60,583 nucleotides of DNA from contig NZ_MSSW01000012.1 in NCBI RefSeq assembly GCF_002150685.1, positions 1 through 60,583 of the forward strand, read 5' to 3'. Made by a program: the position numbers and the translations under genes. This document shows positions 34,969-45,539 of the stretch, one piece after another. The notes under the pieces are model-generated. The model ran no database searches, was not told the origin of the DNA, and saw only the letters and a program-made list of their open reading frames with translations. This stretch comes from Algoriphagus antarcticus (GTDB lineage Bacteria; Bacteroidota; Bacteroidia; Cytophagales; Cyclobacteriaceae). Within the stretch, counting starts at the first letter, position 1. The number at the start of each line of letters is the position of its first letter.

Positions 34969-37658
34969 TCTTCGGCTTGGGCTTTAGTTTGATACACTTC
35001 GTGATTTGAATTACCACCTGAAATCAAGTAAGCCATCAAATCTTTGAGTTCTTCATCATTTAGTCTGTTGATCATTCCAGGCATCATGATGGATATTTTC
35101 GAATCCTTAACAGTAGCCACATTGCTTTTTTCAACTTTTCGTAACACCTCTGGAGAGAAAGGATTTTGAGAAACTGAGTAGCTCGTTTCATCTTCATTGA
35201 TTAATCTTCCCATTACAGAACTGCCATCTTTTAGCTCAAAAACACTTGCTACATATTGCTCAGAAATCACCTCACTTGGATTGATCGTAGCTTCCAAAAT
35301 ATCTTTTGGTGAGAATCGGGTACCCAATTGAGATAAATCCGGGCCTATATTTCCACCTGCGCCACCAAGTGTATGGCATGAAAGACACTGAGAGGCAGCA
35401 TACATTGCTTTGCCTCTTGCCAAATCTCTTCCTCCCAAATCTGCCATCAATGGTTCAGCCTCTTCTACAGTCCACCTCTTACCAGGACCTTCTGGCTGAA
35501 CGTCCGAATTTACCAAGTCATTTCCGTTGCCTGTCAGCATCGCAGCTCCTGATAGCTCATCGTATTTATCGAATTCGTTCGCAGCGACATGCGTAAGTGC
35601 CATTTTTCTAGCTCTATCAATGAATCCAACATAACTACGGCCGCCTTTGTATTTGAAAGCATCCTGAATCCAAGTGAAATATTTCTCATGAAGCTCAGGA
35701 GTCCACCCTGTCGTAGCCCCACCTAGCACTGTAGCCAGATAAGTTTGCTGAGCAGGAGGCACATTCGCAAGCATGTTTGCGATATCCAATCCATACTGAG
35801 GATTTCTCATAATCAAATCAGAAGAAGAGGTAAAAGTCTTCTGGTATTCAGGATCATCTTTAGCTTTTTCAAGAAGTGCCAAAGTCTTTTCTACCGCATC
35901 AGGAGCATCCAAATACACAAGAAGCACTGCCAAAGCACGATCAAGATTATTGTTATTAGCAGGGAAATTAGGATCCAAATAAGCGACTAGATCAGATTTC
36001 AAAGAACCCGTAGGCTCACCCTGTCTAGCTATAATCAACTCAAAAGCTCTCAGCAAATCTTGCTTTTCTTTTTCTTTCAAAGAACTGTAATCAATTCCCA
36101 TCAAAGCCTGAATCATCGGTGCTCCAGCTCCTTTATCAGAATGCCTTGCCAATGCTATCATCGCTTGAGTCAAAACCACGGGGTCTTTCTCCGCCAAAGC
36201 TTTTGCTTTCCAAGAATTAACTGGCTGGTGTTCTACAGCGATTCTTGCTGCATATTGAACAAATCTATCTGCGTTGTTAAGATTTGACCATGCCAGGTCA
36301 AGTCCTGAAGCAGGTGCTCCATCCACATGTAAGGCTTCAAGTTCACGGCGGGTTTTCGCTTCTGACGGAAGATCCGCTAGAGTCAACGACCCCTCATTCC
36401 CTTCAATGTCACCCTCGTAGTAAACTCTGTATAGATCCGACTCCAATCTTCTACCACCAGTCATAAAATACATCGCGCCGTCTGGGCCAATCGTACCGTC
36501 TGTCAAAGGCAAAGGAGAACCAGAAATAAATTCTTCTGCTTTTGCTTCATAAGTTCCACCTTTTGGCGTCAAAGTCATGGAATAAATAATTCCAAAACTC
36601 CAATCAAATGCAAATAGGGAATTTCTGTATTTAGCAGGGAATTTTGCACCAGTGCCAAACATGACATTGGTAGGAGAGCCCTGTCCGATATTCAGAACTG
36701 CAGGCAAGTTGTCCGGGTAATTTGGAGACCATTTTTGGTTACCAGTTCTCCAGCCATACTCGCTTCCGCTAGTTACATGACAGATTCGAGTAGGTCTATA
36801 CCAAGGCATCCCAAAGTCCCATTCCATATCTGAATCATAAGTAAACAGATCACCAACCTCGTTGAAAGCAATGTCAAATGGATTTCTATATCCTGCTGAT
36901 ATCAACTCCCAGTTCTTTCCTTCAGGATCTATATTTGCCACCCATCCTCCGGGAGCCATTCTATCATTAGCATGACCTCTGGGATCTTTGATTTCAGGAA
37001 AAAGATTATCTTCTTGCCAAACATTTGGTAGTCTGTAAGAATCCATTTCAGGCACATCCGTATGATTTCCAGCTACTATGTAAAGCGACTGACCATCTGG
37101 GGAGAGCTTGATACTGTGAGGCCCATGCTCTCCTGGCTGGCCGGTAAATCCTTTGATTTTAGTCACTGACTCATATTGATCATCCCCATCCAAATCCTGA
37201 ATACGATAAAGTCCTGTACTTTCTTCGAAGGTCTCATTACCATTGTGATTTACCATCACGTAAATACTATTGAATGCATAGAGCAGACCTTGAGCATACC
37301 CCATCCCCACCTGAGGTTCGGCTACGTTTCCGATGATGAGTTTTTCCACTTTCGGCGCAACAGAATCACTCCCTATTTCCGGGATTTCCAATCTGTAGAG
37401 AAAGCCATATTGATCTGCAGTGATCAGTCGATTTTTGTCATCAAAGGTCATTGCAACCCATGATCCCTCGTCCTTTTCTCCAGGACTTAGCAGATGCTCC
37501 GCTACAAACCCATCAGGGAGTTTGAGTTTGTCTAATTTCGGGTTGCCGGTGAGCTGTCTTTGGGAGCTTTCTTCCTCTTTATTCTTGGCGCATGATACAG
37601 AGAAAAGCACCACAGCTGATAAGAGAAACAAATTCCTTATTGAATGTTTGAGTGTCAT
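34965..37658 (-). CDS. Propeller/HEAT/cytochrome c lipoprotein (PVC-type heme-binding), copy 1
   Basis: The protein has 897 residues from the ATG at 37658; an in-frame TTG 24 bp upstream is less likely because the signal peptide (IRNLFLLSAVVLFSVSC) starts near this ATG. After a lipobox Cys comes a sorbosone/glucose-dehydrogenase-like beta-propeller (about 45-430; PDGFVAEHLLSP, SPDGQSLYIVAGNHTD, FDWSFGIIYSMTL), a helical HEAT-like section (about 450-720), and a C-terminal cytochrome c with CLSCH (758-762) and a Met ligand in MMPGM. It probably oxidises a sugar or carries electrons in the periplasm. It is coupled to the downstream DUF1080 gene by a 4-bp overlap. Confidence 0.88.
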   Translation of the reverse strand: MTLKHSIRNLFLLSAVVLFSVSCAKNKEEESSQRQLTGNPKLDKLKLPDGFVAEHLLSPGEKDEGSWVAMTFDDKNRLITADQYGFLYRLEIPEIGSDSVAPKVEKLIIGNVAEPQVGMGYAQGLLYAFNSIYVMVNHNGNETFEESTGLYRIQDLDGDDQYESVTKIKGFTGQPGEHGPHSIKLSPDGQSLYIVAGNHTDVPEMDSYRLPNVWQEDNLFPEIKDPRGHANDRMAPGGWVANIDPEGKNWELISAGYRNPFDIAFNEVGDLFTYDSDMEWDFGMPWYRPTRICHVTSGSEYGWRTGNQKWSPNYPDNLPAVLNIGQGSPTNVMFGTGAKFPAKYRNSLFAFDWSFGIIYSMTLTPKGGTYEAKAEEFISGSPLPLTDGTIGPDGAMYFMTGGRRLESDLYRVYYEGDIEGNEGSLTLADLPSEAKTRRELEALHVDGAPASGLDLAWSNLNNADRFVQYAARIAVEHQPVNSWKAKALAEKDPVVLTQAMIALARHSDKGAGAPMIQALMGIDYSSLKEKEKQDLLRAFELIIARQGEPTGSLKSDLVAYLDPNFPANNNNLDRALAVLLVYLDAPDAVEKTLALLEKAKDDPEYQKTFTSSSDLIMRNPQYGLDIANMLANVPPAQQTYLATVLGGATTGWTPELHEKYFTWIQDAFKYKGGRSYVGFIDRARKMALTHVAANEFDKYDELSGAAMLTGNGNDLVNSDVQPEGPGKRWTVEEAEPLMADLGGRDLARGKAMYAASQCLSCHTLGGAGGNIGPDLSQLGTRFSPKDILEATINPSEVISEQYVASVFELKDGSSVMGRLINEDETSYSVSQNPFSPEVLRKVEKSNVATVKDSKISIMMPGMINRLNDEELKDLMAYLISGGNSNHEVYQTKAQAEE

Positions 37659-37787
37659 AGGGTAAATGTTAATGGATAGCAATATTTAGAATTTTAAGTT
37701 GGTGAATAATTTCTCTATTCAGAAACCATTCATGAAATTTACTAGTTATTCTCACCTTAAAATAGTTGTAGAATTAACTAGAGCCGT

Positions 37788-37840
37788 AAAAAAATAACCC
37801 AACAACATAGAACGAAATCCTGTCTAGATGCTGGGTTATT
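37788..37840 (-). terminator. Terminator after susD copy 1
   Basis: AATAACCCAACA and TGCTGGGTTATT form a stem with one mismatch around a long loop. On the minus strand it ends in seven T. It lies 16 bp after the susD stop codon, separating susCD copy 1 from the cytochrome/DUF1080 pair. Confidence 0.75.
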
Positions 37841-37855
37841 CTTAATTTGAATTTT

Positions 37856-39364
37856 TTAGAAATAAGGACTCAAGTCTGATTCTGATGCGGGATAGGCATA
37901 AAACTTTTTGATGTTGGTAAATGCATTACTTCTTGGAACTGCTCCCGCGATTGGCGGATAGTAATAATCCAATGGATTTGCAATGACCCGCTGACCGTAA
38001 GGAACAATTATCTCTTGAATTCGATCGGTTCGTACAATATCAAACCAACGCTTGTTTTCGAAAGCAAGCTCAACTCTTCTCTCCTTGAAAATCGCTTCAC
38101 CAACTTCTGTTTGACCAGCTGCTGCGGTGGCTGCTAGTCCTGCGCGCTGTCTTACCTGATTTAGAAACGTTATAGCTTCTCCTGTTTTCCCTTGTTCATT
38201 TAGAGCTTCTGCCATAAACAACAGGACCTCTGCATAACGATAGACAGCCCAATTAGTACCGGTATTATTGTGTTGGGAGTGCAATTTGGCATGTTTCTTT
38301 ATATAAGGATAAGTCTTATCATCTCTGAAACTTCCCGCAAGAGTCACATATCCAATGGATGCTGCTTCTCGGAGATCGCCCTCTTCATAGGCCGCAATAA
38401 TATCTGGAGTAGGTATGTTGTTCCCTTCTCCATCAATATTCTGAGGATTGCTTGTTCCCATAATTGGCAGCAATTCAGCAGCACTGATCGGTCTCGGCAT
38501 AAATTGATAGATAAAATTACCATTAAGACCTGCTGCACCTTCTAGAAACTGCACTTCAAAAACTGACTCTGCGTTGTTTTTATTTGCCGTATTTCCCGGG
38601 AAAGCCATTTCATAACTTCCCATCAACTGGTACCCTTGAGACAATACAGGAGTTAAAATCTGCTCTGCTTCAGCCCATTTCTTTTGGTGAATATAGACAT
38701 TCGCCAATAGTGTCCGAGCGGATCCTTCTGTAGCTCTTCCAGGCACTTGAGTAGCCTTTTTTAGCAACAAAGGAACAGATTCCACCAAATCTTTCTCAAT
38801 CTGAGTGTATATCTCAGCTTCCGTTGCCAATGGCAACGCAGCTTCTTCTCTCGTGGCAACGGGAGTTAAATGAAGCGGCACACTTCCGAAATACCTTACT
38901 AATTCAAAATAGGCATATGCACGTAGGAAAAGGGCCTGGCCTCTCACATTTGCCTTTGCAGCGGCATCAAAGTCAACGTCATCGATCAAGCTAAGAATTT
39001 GATTGGTTCGTGCAATTATCAGGTAATCCTGTCTCCATTGATTCAATACGTGAGTATTAGCCGTAGTACCGTTGGATTCAGGAACTGAGAAATCAGCCAA
39101 GTCTTCCTGGTTATCGGTCGCACCGAAGAGCACATTTCTTGCATAATAGGTGTTATCAGAGTGCATCTCCGAAAGCAACCATGCACGATCATTAATGATA
39201 CTCCGCAACGGTACATAGGCTGCATTTACGGCTTGCTCAAAGTCAGTTTGATTTTTGAAAAAGGTAGCCGAACTCAGTTGAGTCTCTGGTACTACCGTAA
39301 GAAAGTCTTCACAGCCTGTTAGTGCTAAAGCTGTCACTAAAATGGCTAGGATATATTTTTTCAT
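37856..39364 (-). CDS. SusD/RagB family nutrient-binding outer membrane lipoprotein, copy 1
   Basis: This 502-residue protein has a lipoprotein signal (ILAILVTALALTGC) followed by EDFLTVVPETQLSSATFF, the standard SusD N-terminus. TPR helices follow (ANVRGQALFLRAYAYFELVRYFG) and the C-terminal signature YRYAEVLLFMAEALNEQGKTGEAITFLNQVRQRAGL with ELAFENKRWFDIVR. SusD covers the SusC channel and binds glycan at the cell surface. It is 45 bp after susC copy 1. The closest relative in this window is the susD at 46367-47872. The glycan is not predictable from sequence. Confidence 0.95.
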   Translation of the reverse strand: MKKYILAILVTALALTGCEDFLTVVPETQLSSATFFKNQTDFEQAVNAAYVPLRSIINDRAWLLSEMHSDNTYYARNVLFGATDNQEDLADFSVPESNGTTANTHVLNQWRQDYLIIARTNQILSLIDDVDFDAAAKANVRGQALFLRAYAYFELVRYFGSVPLHLTPVATREEAALPLATEAEIYTQIEKDLVESVPLLLKKATQVPGRATEGSARTLLANVYIHQKKWAEAEQILTPVLSQGYQLMGSYEMAFPGNTANKNNAESVFEVQFLEGAAGLNGNFIYQFMPRPISAAELLPIMGTSNPQNIDGEGNNIPTPDIIAAYEEGDLREAASIGYVTLAGSFRDDKTYPYIKKHAKLHSQHNNTGTNWAVYRYAEVLLFMAEALNEQGKTGEAITFLNQVRQRAGLAATAAAGQTEVGEAIFKERRVELAFENKRWFDIVRTDRIQEIIVPYGQRVIANPLDYYYPPIAGAVPRSNAFTNIKKFYAYPASESDLSPYF

Positions 39365-39409
39365 TTTTTTTATCTTTTTAGTTGAATAAATGAGGTGGAA
39401 TCCTTACGA

Positions 39410-42400
39410 TTAGAAAGTAACATTGACACCGAAAGAGATCGTACGTGGAACAGGATATCCTGCCAAATCTATTCCTGGGCTGAGGTTACCTCCGTCTCCC
39501 TGACCATTATCCTGCATACTGACTTCTGGATTTGATCCTCCCCAATAGTCAGTAAATACCCATACATTCTGAGCAGAACCGTAGATTCTGGCTGATTTAA
39601 ATGCTTTTGGTAAGTTATTGAATGTATAGCCTACTGTAATATTTCGAATAGTGAAATAGGAAGCATCCCACACGAAATTACTGTTTGGCCAATCACGCTC
39701 AATTCCTGTTACGTTTCCACCACCTACTGTAGTACCGAATATTCCGTCGCCGGGATTCTCAGGTGATCTAAATCGATCTTTGACTCTAGAAACCATATTG
39801 AATACTCCGTCAAGATTGGCGGTAGAGAAAAGGTGTCTCATGTAAAGTTCATTCCCCTGCGAACCGGAAGCGGTAATACTTGCATCCCAGTTTTTCCAGG
39901 TAAAGTTGTTGATAATGCCGTACGTAAAATCCGGAAATGGATTGCCGATGATAGTTCGATCATCCTTATCTCCTCCGAAAGTAATTACTCCATCACCATT
40001 GACATCTTCCAATTTGATACTTCCCACTGTAGATCTACCAGGGATCTTAGGTGAATTGGCTAAATCTTCTGCATTGGCGTAATTCCCCAATTTATTCAAA
40101 CCATAGAATTGACCAAAAGGCTGACCTACCTGAGTAATGTGAAATTGACCATAAACCCGATCAATACCATCCGCCAATTCAATCACTTCATTTCTATTAA
40201 AAGAAATATTAGCATTTGTAGTCCATCTGAAAGCACCTGTAGTATTTACTGATGTTAGCGAAAACTCATGTCCCCAGAACTTGATCTCTCCGATGTTGTC
40301 ATTGAAGTTTGTGAATCCCGATTCTTGCGGAATCTGTACTGCATAAAGTAGGTTTGTAGTATTTTTAGTATAATAATCATATACGAATGTGAGTCGATCA
40401 TCCCATAATCCGAGGTCTAATCCTATATCGAACTGCGTGGTTGTTTCCCAACCTAAGTTTGAATTGTTCAAGGAGGTAATCCCGGCTCCAGGGAAAACAG
40501 TATTTCCAAAAGCTGCATTGATTGTATTATTGACCAAGGCATACTGCGTATAGTTACCAATATTGTTATTTCCAGTCACCCCGTAACTGGCCCTGATTTT
40601 AGTAAATGAAATGCCAGGATTATCGACTAGAAAACCTTCATCAGAAAGAACCCATCCTACAGAAGTGGAAGGGAAAACTCCCCACCTGTTATTAGCTCCA
40701 AATCTGGATGATCCATCACCTCTTATCGAAGCCGTGAAGAGATACTTGCTCTTGTAATTATAAGTTAGACGAGAAAAAACTGAAGTAAGAGCCCATTCTT
40801 GAACCGCTGAAATAGATCCGTTTCGATTGACATTGATAGCCCCCTGAATAGTCGGAAGACGATCATCAGCATAAGTATCTGCCTGAATTCTAGTACGGTC
40901 ACTTCGGAAGCGCTGGTTAGAGAAACCTACCAATGCTTCAAAATTGTGATCACCTATGCTTTTACCATAAGTAGCAATATTTTCATTTAACCAGGATAGG
41001 TCCTGAAATTCATCACGAATCGAAACTGCAACTGCCGGGATCGCTACGTTGATTTGGTTAGTAGCAGTAGATGGATTGAAGAAAAAGTAATTAGAATTTC
41101 TTAATTCTGCATTAAAGGTCGTCTTCAAGGATAGTCCCTTGATTGGCTTCCACTCTAAATAAGTATTTGCCAGAACATTTAAAAGTTTGGTCTCATTCGT
41201 GATTTCATTAGCTGACCTGAGCCAGTTTGGATAGGCAAAGATATTTCCGGTGTTCGCGGGGAAACGATTGAACGAAGTCAATTCGCCATTTTCTTGATAA
41301 ATCGGCATTACTGGCCAGGTATGAAGTGCATTGAATAAAATACCAGTTCCACGAGAACCGTCAGTTTGCGGGGTGTTGTCCACAACGTAGCTTGGAGCTA
41401 CATTTACTCCGATATTAACTTTATCTGAAACAGCGTAGTCAGTATTCATTCGAAGTGAAAATCGCTCGTAATCAGTGTTTCTGACCACGCCTTCTTGATC
41501 GAAAAATCCGGCGATAATAGCAGTATTAACTTTTTCTTTGTTAGAAGTAATAGTCAAATTGTAAGAAGTAATTGGTGCTGTCTCCAGCATCGCACCATAC
41601 CAGTCATTATCTTGATCACGAAAATCGGCAGGGTTCTGAAAAATTTCAGGAACAGCTTGGCCCGCATCGGAATAGTAGTCCTTCTTAAACTGGGCAAATT
41701 CCTCTGCATTGAGCATTTCTAATCTACCTTGCTCTGGGACTGTTTGCCAACCAGTAAAAACATTAAGGTTTACATTGGTTTGACCTTTGGTTCCTTTTTT
41801 GGTGGTAATCAAGACTACTCCGTTAGCAGCACGAGATCCATACAAGGAAGTGGATGCAGCATCTTTCAAGACTGTAATTTCTTGGATTTCATCAGGATTT
41901 ATCGCATTGATATCGCCTGTAATTGGAAATCCATCGACTACGTACAAAGGCGAACTACCACCAGATACAGAAAGCTGGCCTCTAATTCGAACATTCATCC
42001 CTTGACCGGGCTTACCGGTAGTCTGATTGATTTGAACTCCAGCCAGTCGACCCTGAAGTTTCTGGGCTACGGAAGATACTGGAAGATCCTTTAATTCCTT
42101 TTCGTTTACAGTTTGAATAGCACCAGTCACTTCCCTCTTGATCTGACTACCGTAACCCACCACAACTACTTCAGATAAATCAGAGGTAGAGTAAGCGAGA
42201 GTTATCTGTAAATCGGCGCTATTAGATGAGACCACAACTTCATTAGTAGTAAATCCAATAAAGCTCACTACTAGGGTTTCGCCTACGGAAGCTTGGATCT
42301 GAAAAGTCCCGTCGATATCTGTCACAGTTCCTTTCTGTGTGCCTTTGACTGAAACTAAGGCCCCTGGCACTGGTTCATTATCTCCTTCGGAGACCACAGT

Positions 42401-42511
42401 ACCACTTATAGTTATCGACTGTGCAAAGGATGCTGACACAGATACGATAAACAACGCTAATAAAAACCCCACAAATCGGGTTTTTAAACAAGTTTGATAA
42501 TAGTTTAGCAT
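39410..42511 (-). CDS. SusC/RagA family TonB-linked outer membrane transporter, copy 1
   Basis: This 1033-residue protein has a signal peptide (VGFLLALFIVSVSASFAQ), a carboxypeptidase-D-regulatory-like domain (about 33-118; GALVSVKGTQKGTVTDIDG), the TonB box/SusC segment DLSEVVVVGYGSQ, a plug (GQLSVSGGSSPLYVVDGFP, then ISVLKDAAS-like motif TVLKDAASTSLYGSRAANG) and a long barrel ending in an aromatic residue (SFGVNVTF). It imports glycan fragments with SusD. Its first ~130 residues and 5' region are closely similar to susC copy 2 (47894-50971), while the rest is divergent. A motif for a shared regulator is at 42573-42590. Confidence 0.95.
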   Translation of the reverse strand: MLNYYQTCLKTRFVGFLLALFIVSVSASFAQSITISGTVVSEGDNEPVPGALVSVKGTQKGTVTDIDGTFQIQASVGETLVVSFIGFTTNEVVVSSNSADLQITLAYSTSDLSEVVVVGYGSQIKREVTGAIQTVNEKELKDLPVSSVAQKLQGRLAGVQINQTTGKPGQGMNVRIRGQLSVSGGSSPLYVVDGFPITGDINAINPDEIQEITVLKDAASTSLYGSRAANGVVLITTKKGTKGQTNVNLNVFTGWQTVPEQGRLEMLNAEEFAQFKKDYYSDAGQAVPEIFQNPADFRDQDNDWYGAMLETAPITSYNLTITSNKEKVNTAIIAGFFDQEGVVRNTDYERFSLRMNTDYAVSDKVNIGVNVAPSYVVDNTPQTDGSRGTGILFNALHTWPVMPIYQENGELTSFNRFPANTGNIFAYPNWLRSANEITNETKLLNVLANTYLEWKPIKGLSLKTTFNAELRNSNYFFFNPSTATNQINVAIPAVAVSIRDEFQDLSWLNENIATYGKSIGDHNFEALVGFSNQRFRSDRTRIQADTYADDRLPTIQGAINVNRNGSISAVQEWALTSVFSRLTYNYKSKYLFTASIRGDGSSRFGANNRWGVFPSTSVGWVLSDEGFLVDNPGISFTKIRASYGVTGNNNIGNYTQYALVNNTINAAFGNTVFPGAGITSLNNSNLGWETTTQFDIGLDLGLWDDRLTFVYDYYTKNTTNLLYAVQIPQESGFTNFNDNIGEIKFWGHEFSLTSVNTTGAFRWTTNANISFNRNEVIELADGIDRVYGQFHITQVGQPFGQFYGLNKLGNYANAEDLANSPKIPGRSTVGSIKLEDVNGDGVITFGGDKDDRTIIGNPFPDFTYGIINNFTWKNWDASITASGSQGNELYMRHLFSTANLDGVFNMVSRVKDRFRSPENPGDGIFGTTVGGGNVTGIERDWPNSNFVWDASYFTIRNITVGYTFNNLPKAFKSARIYGSAQNVWVFTDYWGGSNPEVSMQDNGQGDGGNLSPGIDLAGYPVPRTISFGVNVTF

Positions 42512-42572
42512 AGGATTGGGTTTAAGTATTGAAATAAAAACTCACCCAATTAACCATTCTAAAAAACCTATT

Positions 42573-42590
42573 CTATCCTGCACCATCCTG
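42573..42590 (-). promoter_or_regulatory. Shared direct-repeat regulatory motif upstream of susC copy 1
   Basis: On the minus strand this is CAGGATGGTGCAGGATAG: CAGGAT twice with a 10-bp period. The identical 18-mer occurs at the same distance upstream of susC copy 2 (51033-51050). It is centred about 70 bp before the start codon, a position suited to an activator. Direct repeats with a 10-11 bp period suit regulators that bind as tandem dimers. Confidence 0.65.
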
Positions 42591-42735
42591 AATATCTTTC
42601 TAATCTTGCATATTCATGAAGTTAATCCACAAATGATCCTTTATTATCGCTTAACTCGATGTTTGAGCAAAAGTCTTAGCTACATACTTAAATTTCTGAA
42701 CTATTATTGAATATTTTATTTAATAAATATCAAAA

Positions 42736-45516
42736 TTATTTTATAAAATGCAAACTCCTTAATTCTATATTGCTAATTTTCGATAGGTCAGTGCTTTTCT
42801 TAAATACAACATATAAATCATGAAATCCTTCTATATTTAAAATTTTTATGTTATTATTTTTTAATAAACTATTATTACCATTTCTTTCCAATCGCAAATC
42901 ACCAATTAATTTTCCATCAGAAGAGTTCAATCTAATCTCTATAATTCCAAAATTAATTTCTTTAGATTCAGATAAGATTGATAAATCAAGTTTAACCTCA
43001 TTAATTCCAGCTAAATCGATTTGCTTCAAAGCTATAAAGGAACCGGACTTTTTTGGAATCACACTTGATCTACTTACAAATATTTGATGATTAATTTCCA
43101 CTTCGCTAAATACATCAAAATTAATTATGGGAATTAGTGGATTTCGCAAGACGACTATATCTGATCCAATTAATTGTGGCGCATTACTTGAACCATTATC
43201 TAAATAGGAAGCTCTAAAAATAAGCTTGACATGTGAAAGAGATCCAAATATTTTTTTATTATCAAATATTTTATCATTAGGATTTGGAATAATATAGGCA
43301 TCACTATTAGCAAAATGTTTTACAATGTCTTTACTCTTCAGGCCTAGTATGTAATCCACTAACAGTCCAGCTTGCAATTCATTAATTTCTGGATGGGCTG
43401 GCATAGCCATTTTTGAATTCCACGCACCACTTCCACCTTTCAGGATTTTATCAATCAAATATCTTCTTTCCCCTATTGTGTATCTTTTTGATATTTCAAT
43501 ATATGATGGACCAATTAAGTTTTCGTTTTCAATATGACAAGATATGCAATCACTTTTATTCATAACATTAGTAGCCACGACGGATTGCAAAGGAATCATT
43601 GCATCAAATTGTTTGAGCTGAACTAACAAATCATTCAAACCTTCCTCTTCATAGCTACTATACTCAATATTCACAGAAACTTGATCGGCTTTTATTTCGT
43701 TATTTTTGAGGCTTCCATCTTCATTATCCAAAACTTCTACATTATATAAAAGAGTATCACCATAAAAGTAAAAACTTTTATTTTTATTTCCCAAATCAAA
43801 ACCTACTTCGGGAGAGTCATTACCAACAACTATTTCAATGGAATCATTTGCTTCAGCACCTTGAGAGTCTGAAACTTTAAGATTTACCAAATATGTACCA
43901 GGCTCCTTTAATGTTATTTGTGAATTGGCATCAAAAAATGTTTGAATCTCTCGATCATTTAGTTCAATAATCCATTCAAATTTGAGATCATCATTATCCA
44001 AATCAATTGTTCCACTTGAAGACAAATTAATCGTTAATGGATCAGCACCAGCTAATTTATCAGATGAAATTTTTACTATAGGACTTCGGTTACCTGAATT
44101 GTATTCAATCCGGCTAAGACTTGCTTCTGGATTTAATCTATAAGGTCCTCTTCCATATTCCAATACGTATAAATCTCCATTAGGGCCAAATTTCATGTCA
44201 ATTGGACCATTCAATTTCAATTTAGGAAGAAATTGTTCCATAGATTCAAAATTACCATTTACATCAAGTGTAACAACCATTATCCATCCCCTAGTCCAAT
44301 CAGTTATAAACCATTTACCTTCATAATATAAAGGAAATGCCCTTGAAGCATTTTTAAAATCATTATTCCTATAGATTGGTCCTCCTGCAGCACTATTACT
44401 GCCACTACCCATCAAAGGAAATTCGTCTGATTTTGTTTGAGGATACCAAATCAGAGCCGCTTCAGGCTTCGGAAGATCTTTAATTCCAGTATTATTAGCT
44501 GATAGATTTAAAGGACTTTTAGAGTTAAAAGCTTCTCCAGTAGTATTTGTTAAATAATCAAAATTCCAGTAATTCAAATTAGGTCCAATAAAATAAGGCC
44601 ATCCAAAATTCCCTGCTTTTTTTGCGATGTTAAATTCATCATATGATCTAGGACCAAATCCAGTAGAATCAAGCACTCCATTAGGACCAACTTCACCCCA
44701 AAAAAGCCAGCCAGTTTTACTATCTAAACTAAGCCTCCAAGGGTTTCTATTTCCCATTGTATATATTTCAGGCCTAGTATTTAAAGTGCCTTTGGGAAAT
44801 AAATTACCTTCTGGAATTGAATAAGTACCATCAGATTCCGGACGGATACGAAGAATTTTACCTCTCAAATCATTAGTATTGCTTGAAGATCTCTGAGCGT
44901 CAAAATTACTCCTTTCTGCTCGAGCATCAATAGGATTATAACCTCTCGGATCATTAGCAGTATTATCACCTGTAGTAATAAAAAGGTTTCCATCGGAATC
45001 AAATAATAAACCTCCTCCAAGATGACAACAAGAAAGCCGCTGATTAGGTATTTCTAATAAAACTATTTCAGAATTCATATCCAAAGAATCTTGTTTCCAC
45101 TCGAACCTAGATACAATACTTCTATGTTTACCCCCTGCTGGAGAATAAAACACATAAATCCACCGATTAGAATCAAAGTTGGGATCTAAAATTGCGCCAA
45201 ATAAACCATCTTCTCCAGTTGGAGAAATCTGATCACCTAACTCAGAATAATATCCAACACTAACATCGAGATCAGCAATTATTTTTGTTTTATTATCTTT
45301 CGGATCATACAATTTAATTTTACCCTTTCTTTCTACAAATAACACTCTATCATCATCTAGAATCTCAAATTGCATAGGCTCATCTAAATTATCTACTAAT
45401 AACATCTTAGTGAAGCGACTGTCATCAGGTTTTATTTGTTTTGGGCTATCACAGGCGAAAAAAAGAAGACAGGCTCCACTTATGATTGCAATTAAATCAT
45501 TATATATATATCTCAT
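42736..45516 (-). CDS. Multidomain propeller/PKD/cytochrome c/CBM6-like lipoprotein
   Basis: This 926-residue protein has a lipoprotein signal (ISGACLLFFAC). The order of domains is: glucose/sorbosone-dehydrogenase-like propeller (about 35-465; DEPMQFEILDDDRVLFVERKG, SCCHLGGGLLFDSDGNLFITTGD, YTMGNRNPWRLSLD), PKD domain (about 474-565), cytochrome c (CISCH at 657-661; Met in SKMAMPAHPEI) and a C-terminal CBM6-like carbohydrate-binding module (about 780-926). Such fusions are found in Bacteroidota and may oxidise surface-bound sugars and pass electrons to the respiratory chain. It is the last gene of the susC2-susD2-DUF1080 operon, 23 bp after DUF1080. The gene is conspicuously AT-rich. Confidence 0.87.
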   Translation of the reverse strand: MRYIYNDLIAIISGACLLFFACDSPKQIKPDDSRFTKMLLVDNLDEPMQFEILDDDRVLFVERKGKIKLYDPKDNKTKIIADLDVSVGYYSELGDQISPTGEDGLFGAILDPNFDSNRWIYVFYSPAGGKHRSIVSRFEWKQDSLDMNSEIVLLEIPNQRLSCCHLGGGLLFDSDGNLFITTGDNTANDPRGYNPIDARAERSNFDAQRSSSNTNDLRGKILRIRPESDGTYSIPEGNLFPKGTLNTRPEIYTMGNRNPWRLSLDSKTGWLFWGEVGPNGVLDSTGFGPRSYDEFNIAKKAGNFGWPYFIGPNLNYWNFDYLTNTTGEAFNSKSPLNLSANNTGIKDLPKPEAALIWYPQTKSDEFPLMGSGSNSAAGGPIYRNNDFKNASRAFPLYYEGKWFITDWTRGWIMVVTLDVNGNFESMEQFLPKLKLNGPIDMKFGPNGDLYVLEYGRGPYRLNPEASLSRIEYNSGNRSPIVKISSDKLAGADPLTINLSSSGTIDLDNDDLKFEWIIELNDREIQTFFDANSQITLKEPGTYLVNLKVSDSQGAEANDSIEIVVGNDSPEVGFDLGNKNKSFYFYGDTLLYNVEVLDNEDGSLKNNEIKADQVSVNIEYSSYEEEGLNDLLVQLKQFDAMIPLQSVVATNVMNKSDCISCHIENENLIGPSYIEISKRYTIGERRYLIDKILKGGSGAWNSKMAMPAHPEINELQAGLLVDYILGLKSKDIVKHFANSDAYIIPNPNDKIFDNKKIFGSLSHVKLIFRASYLDNGSSNAPQLIGSDIVVLRNPLIPIINFDVFSEVEINHQIFVSRSSVIPKKSGSFIALKQIDLAGINEVKLDLSILSESKEINFGIIEIRLNSSDGKLIGDLRLERNGNNSLLKNNNIKILNIEGFHDLYVVFKKSTDLSKISNIELRSLHFIK

Positions 45517-45539
45517 AATTAAAATAATGTAAAAGTATT

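Noticed and set aside
42512..42735. Terminator after the 926-residue protein gene
   Set aside because: Only AT-only stems are present; no convincing hairpin with a T run, so read-through toward susC1 cannot be excluded.
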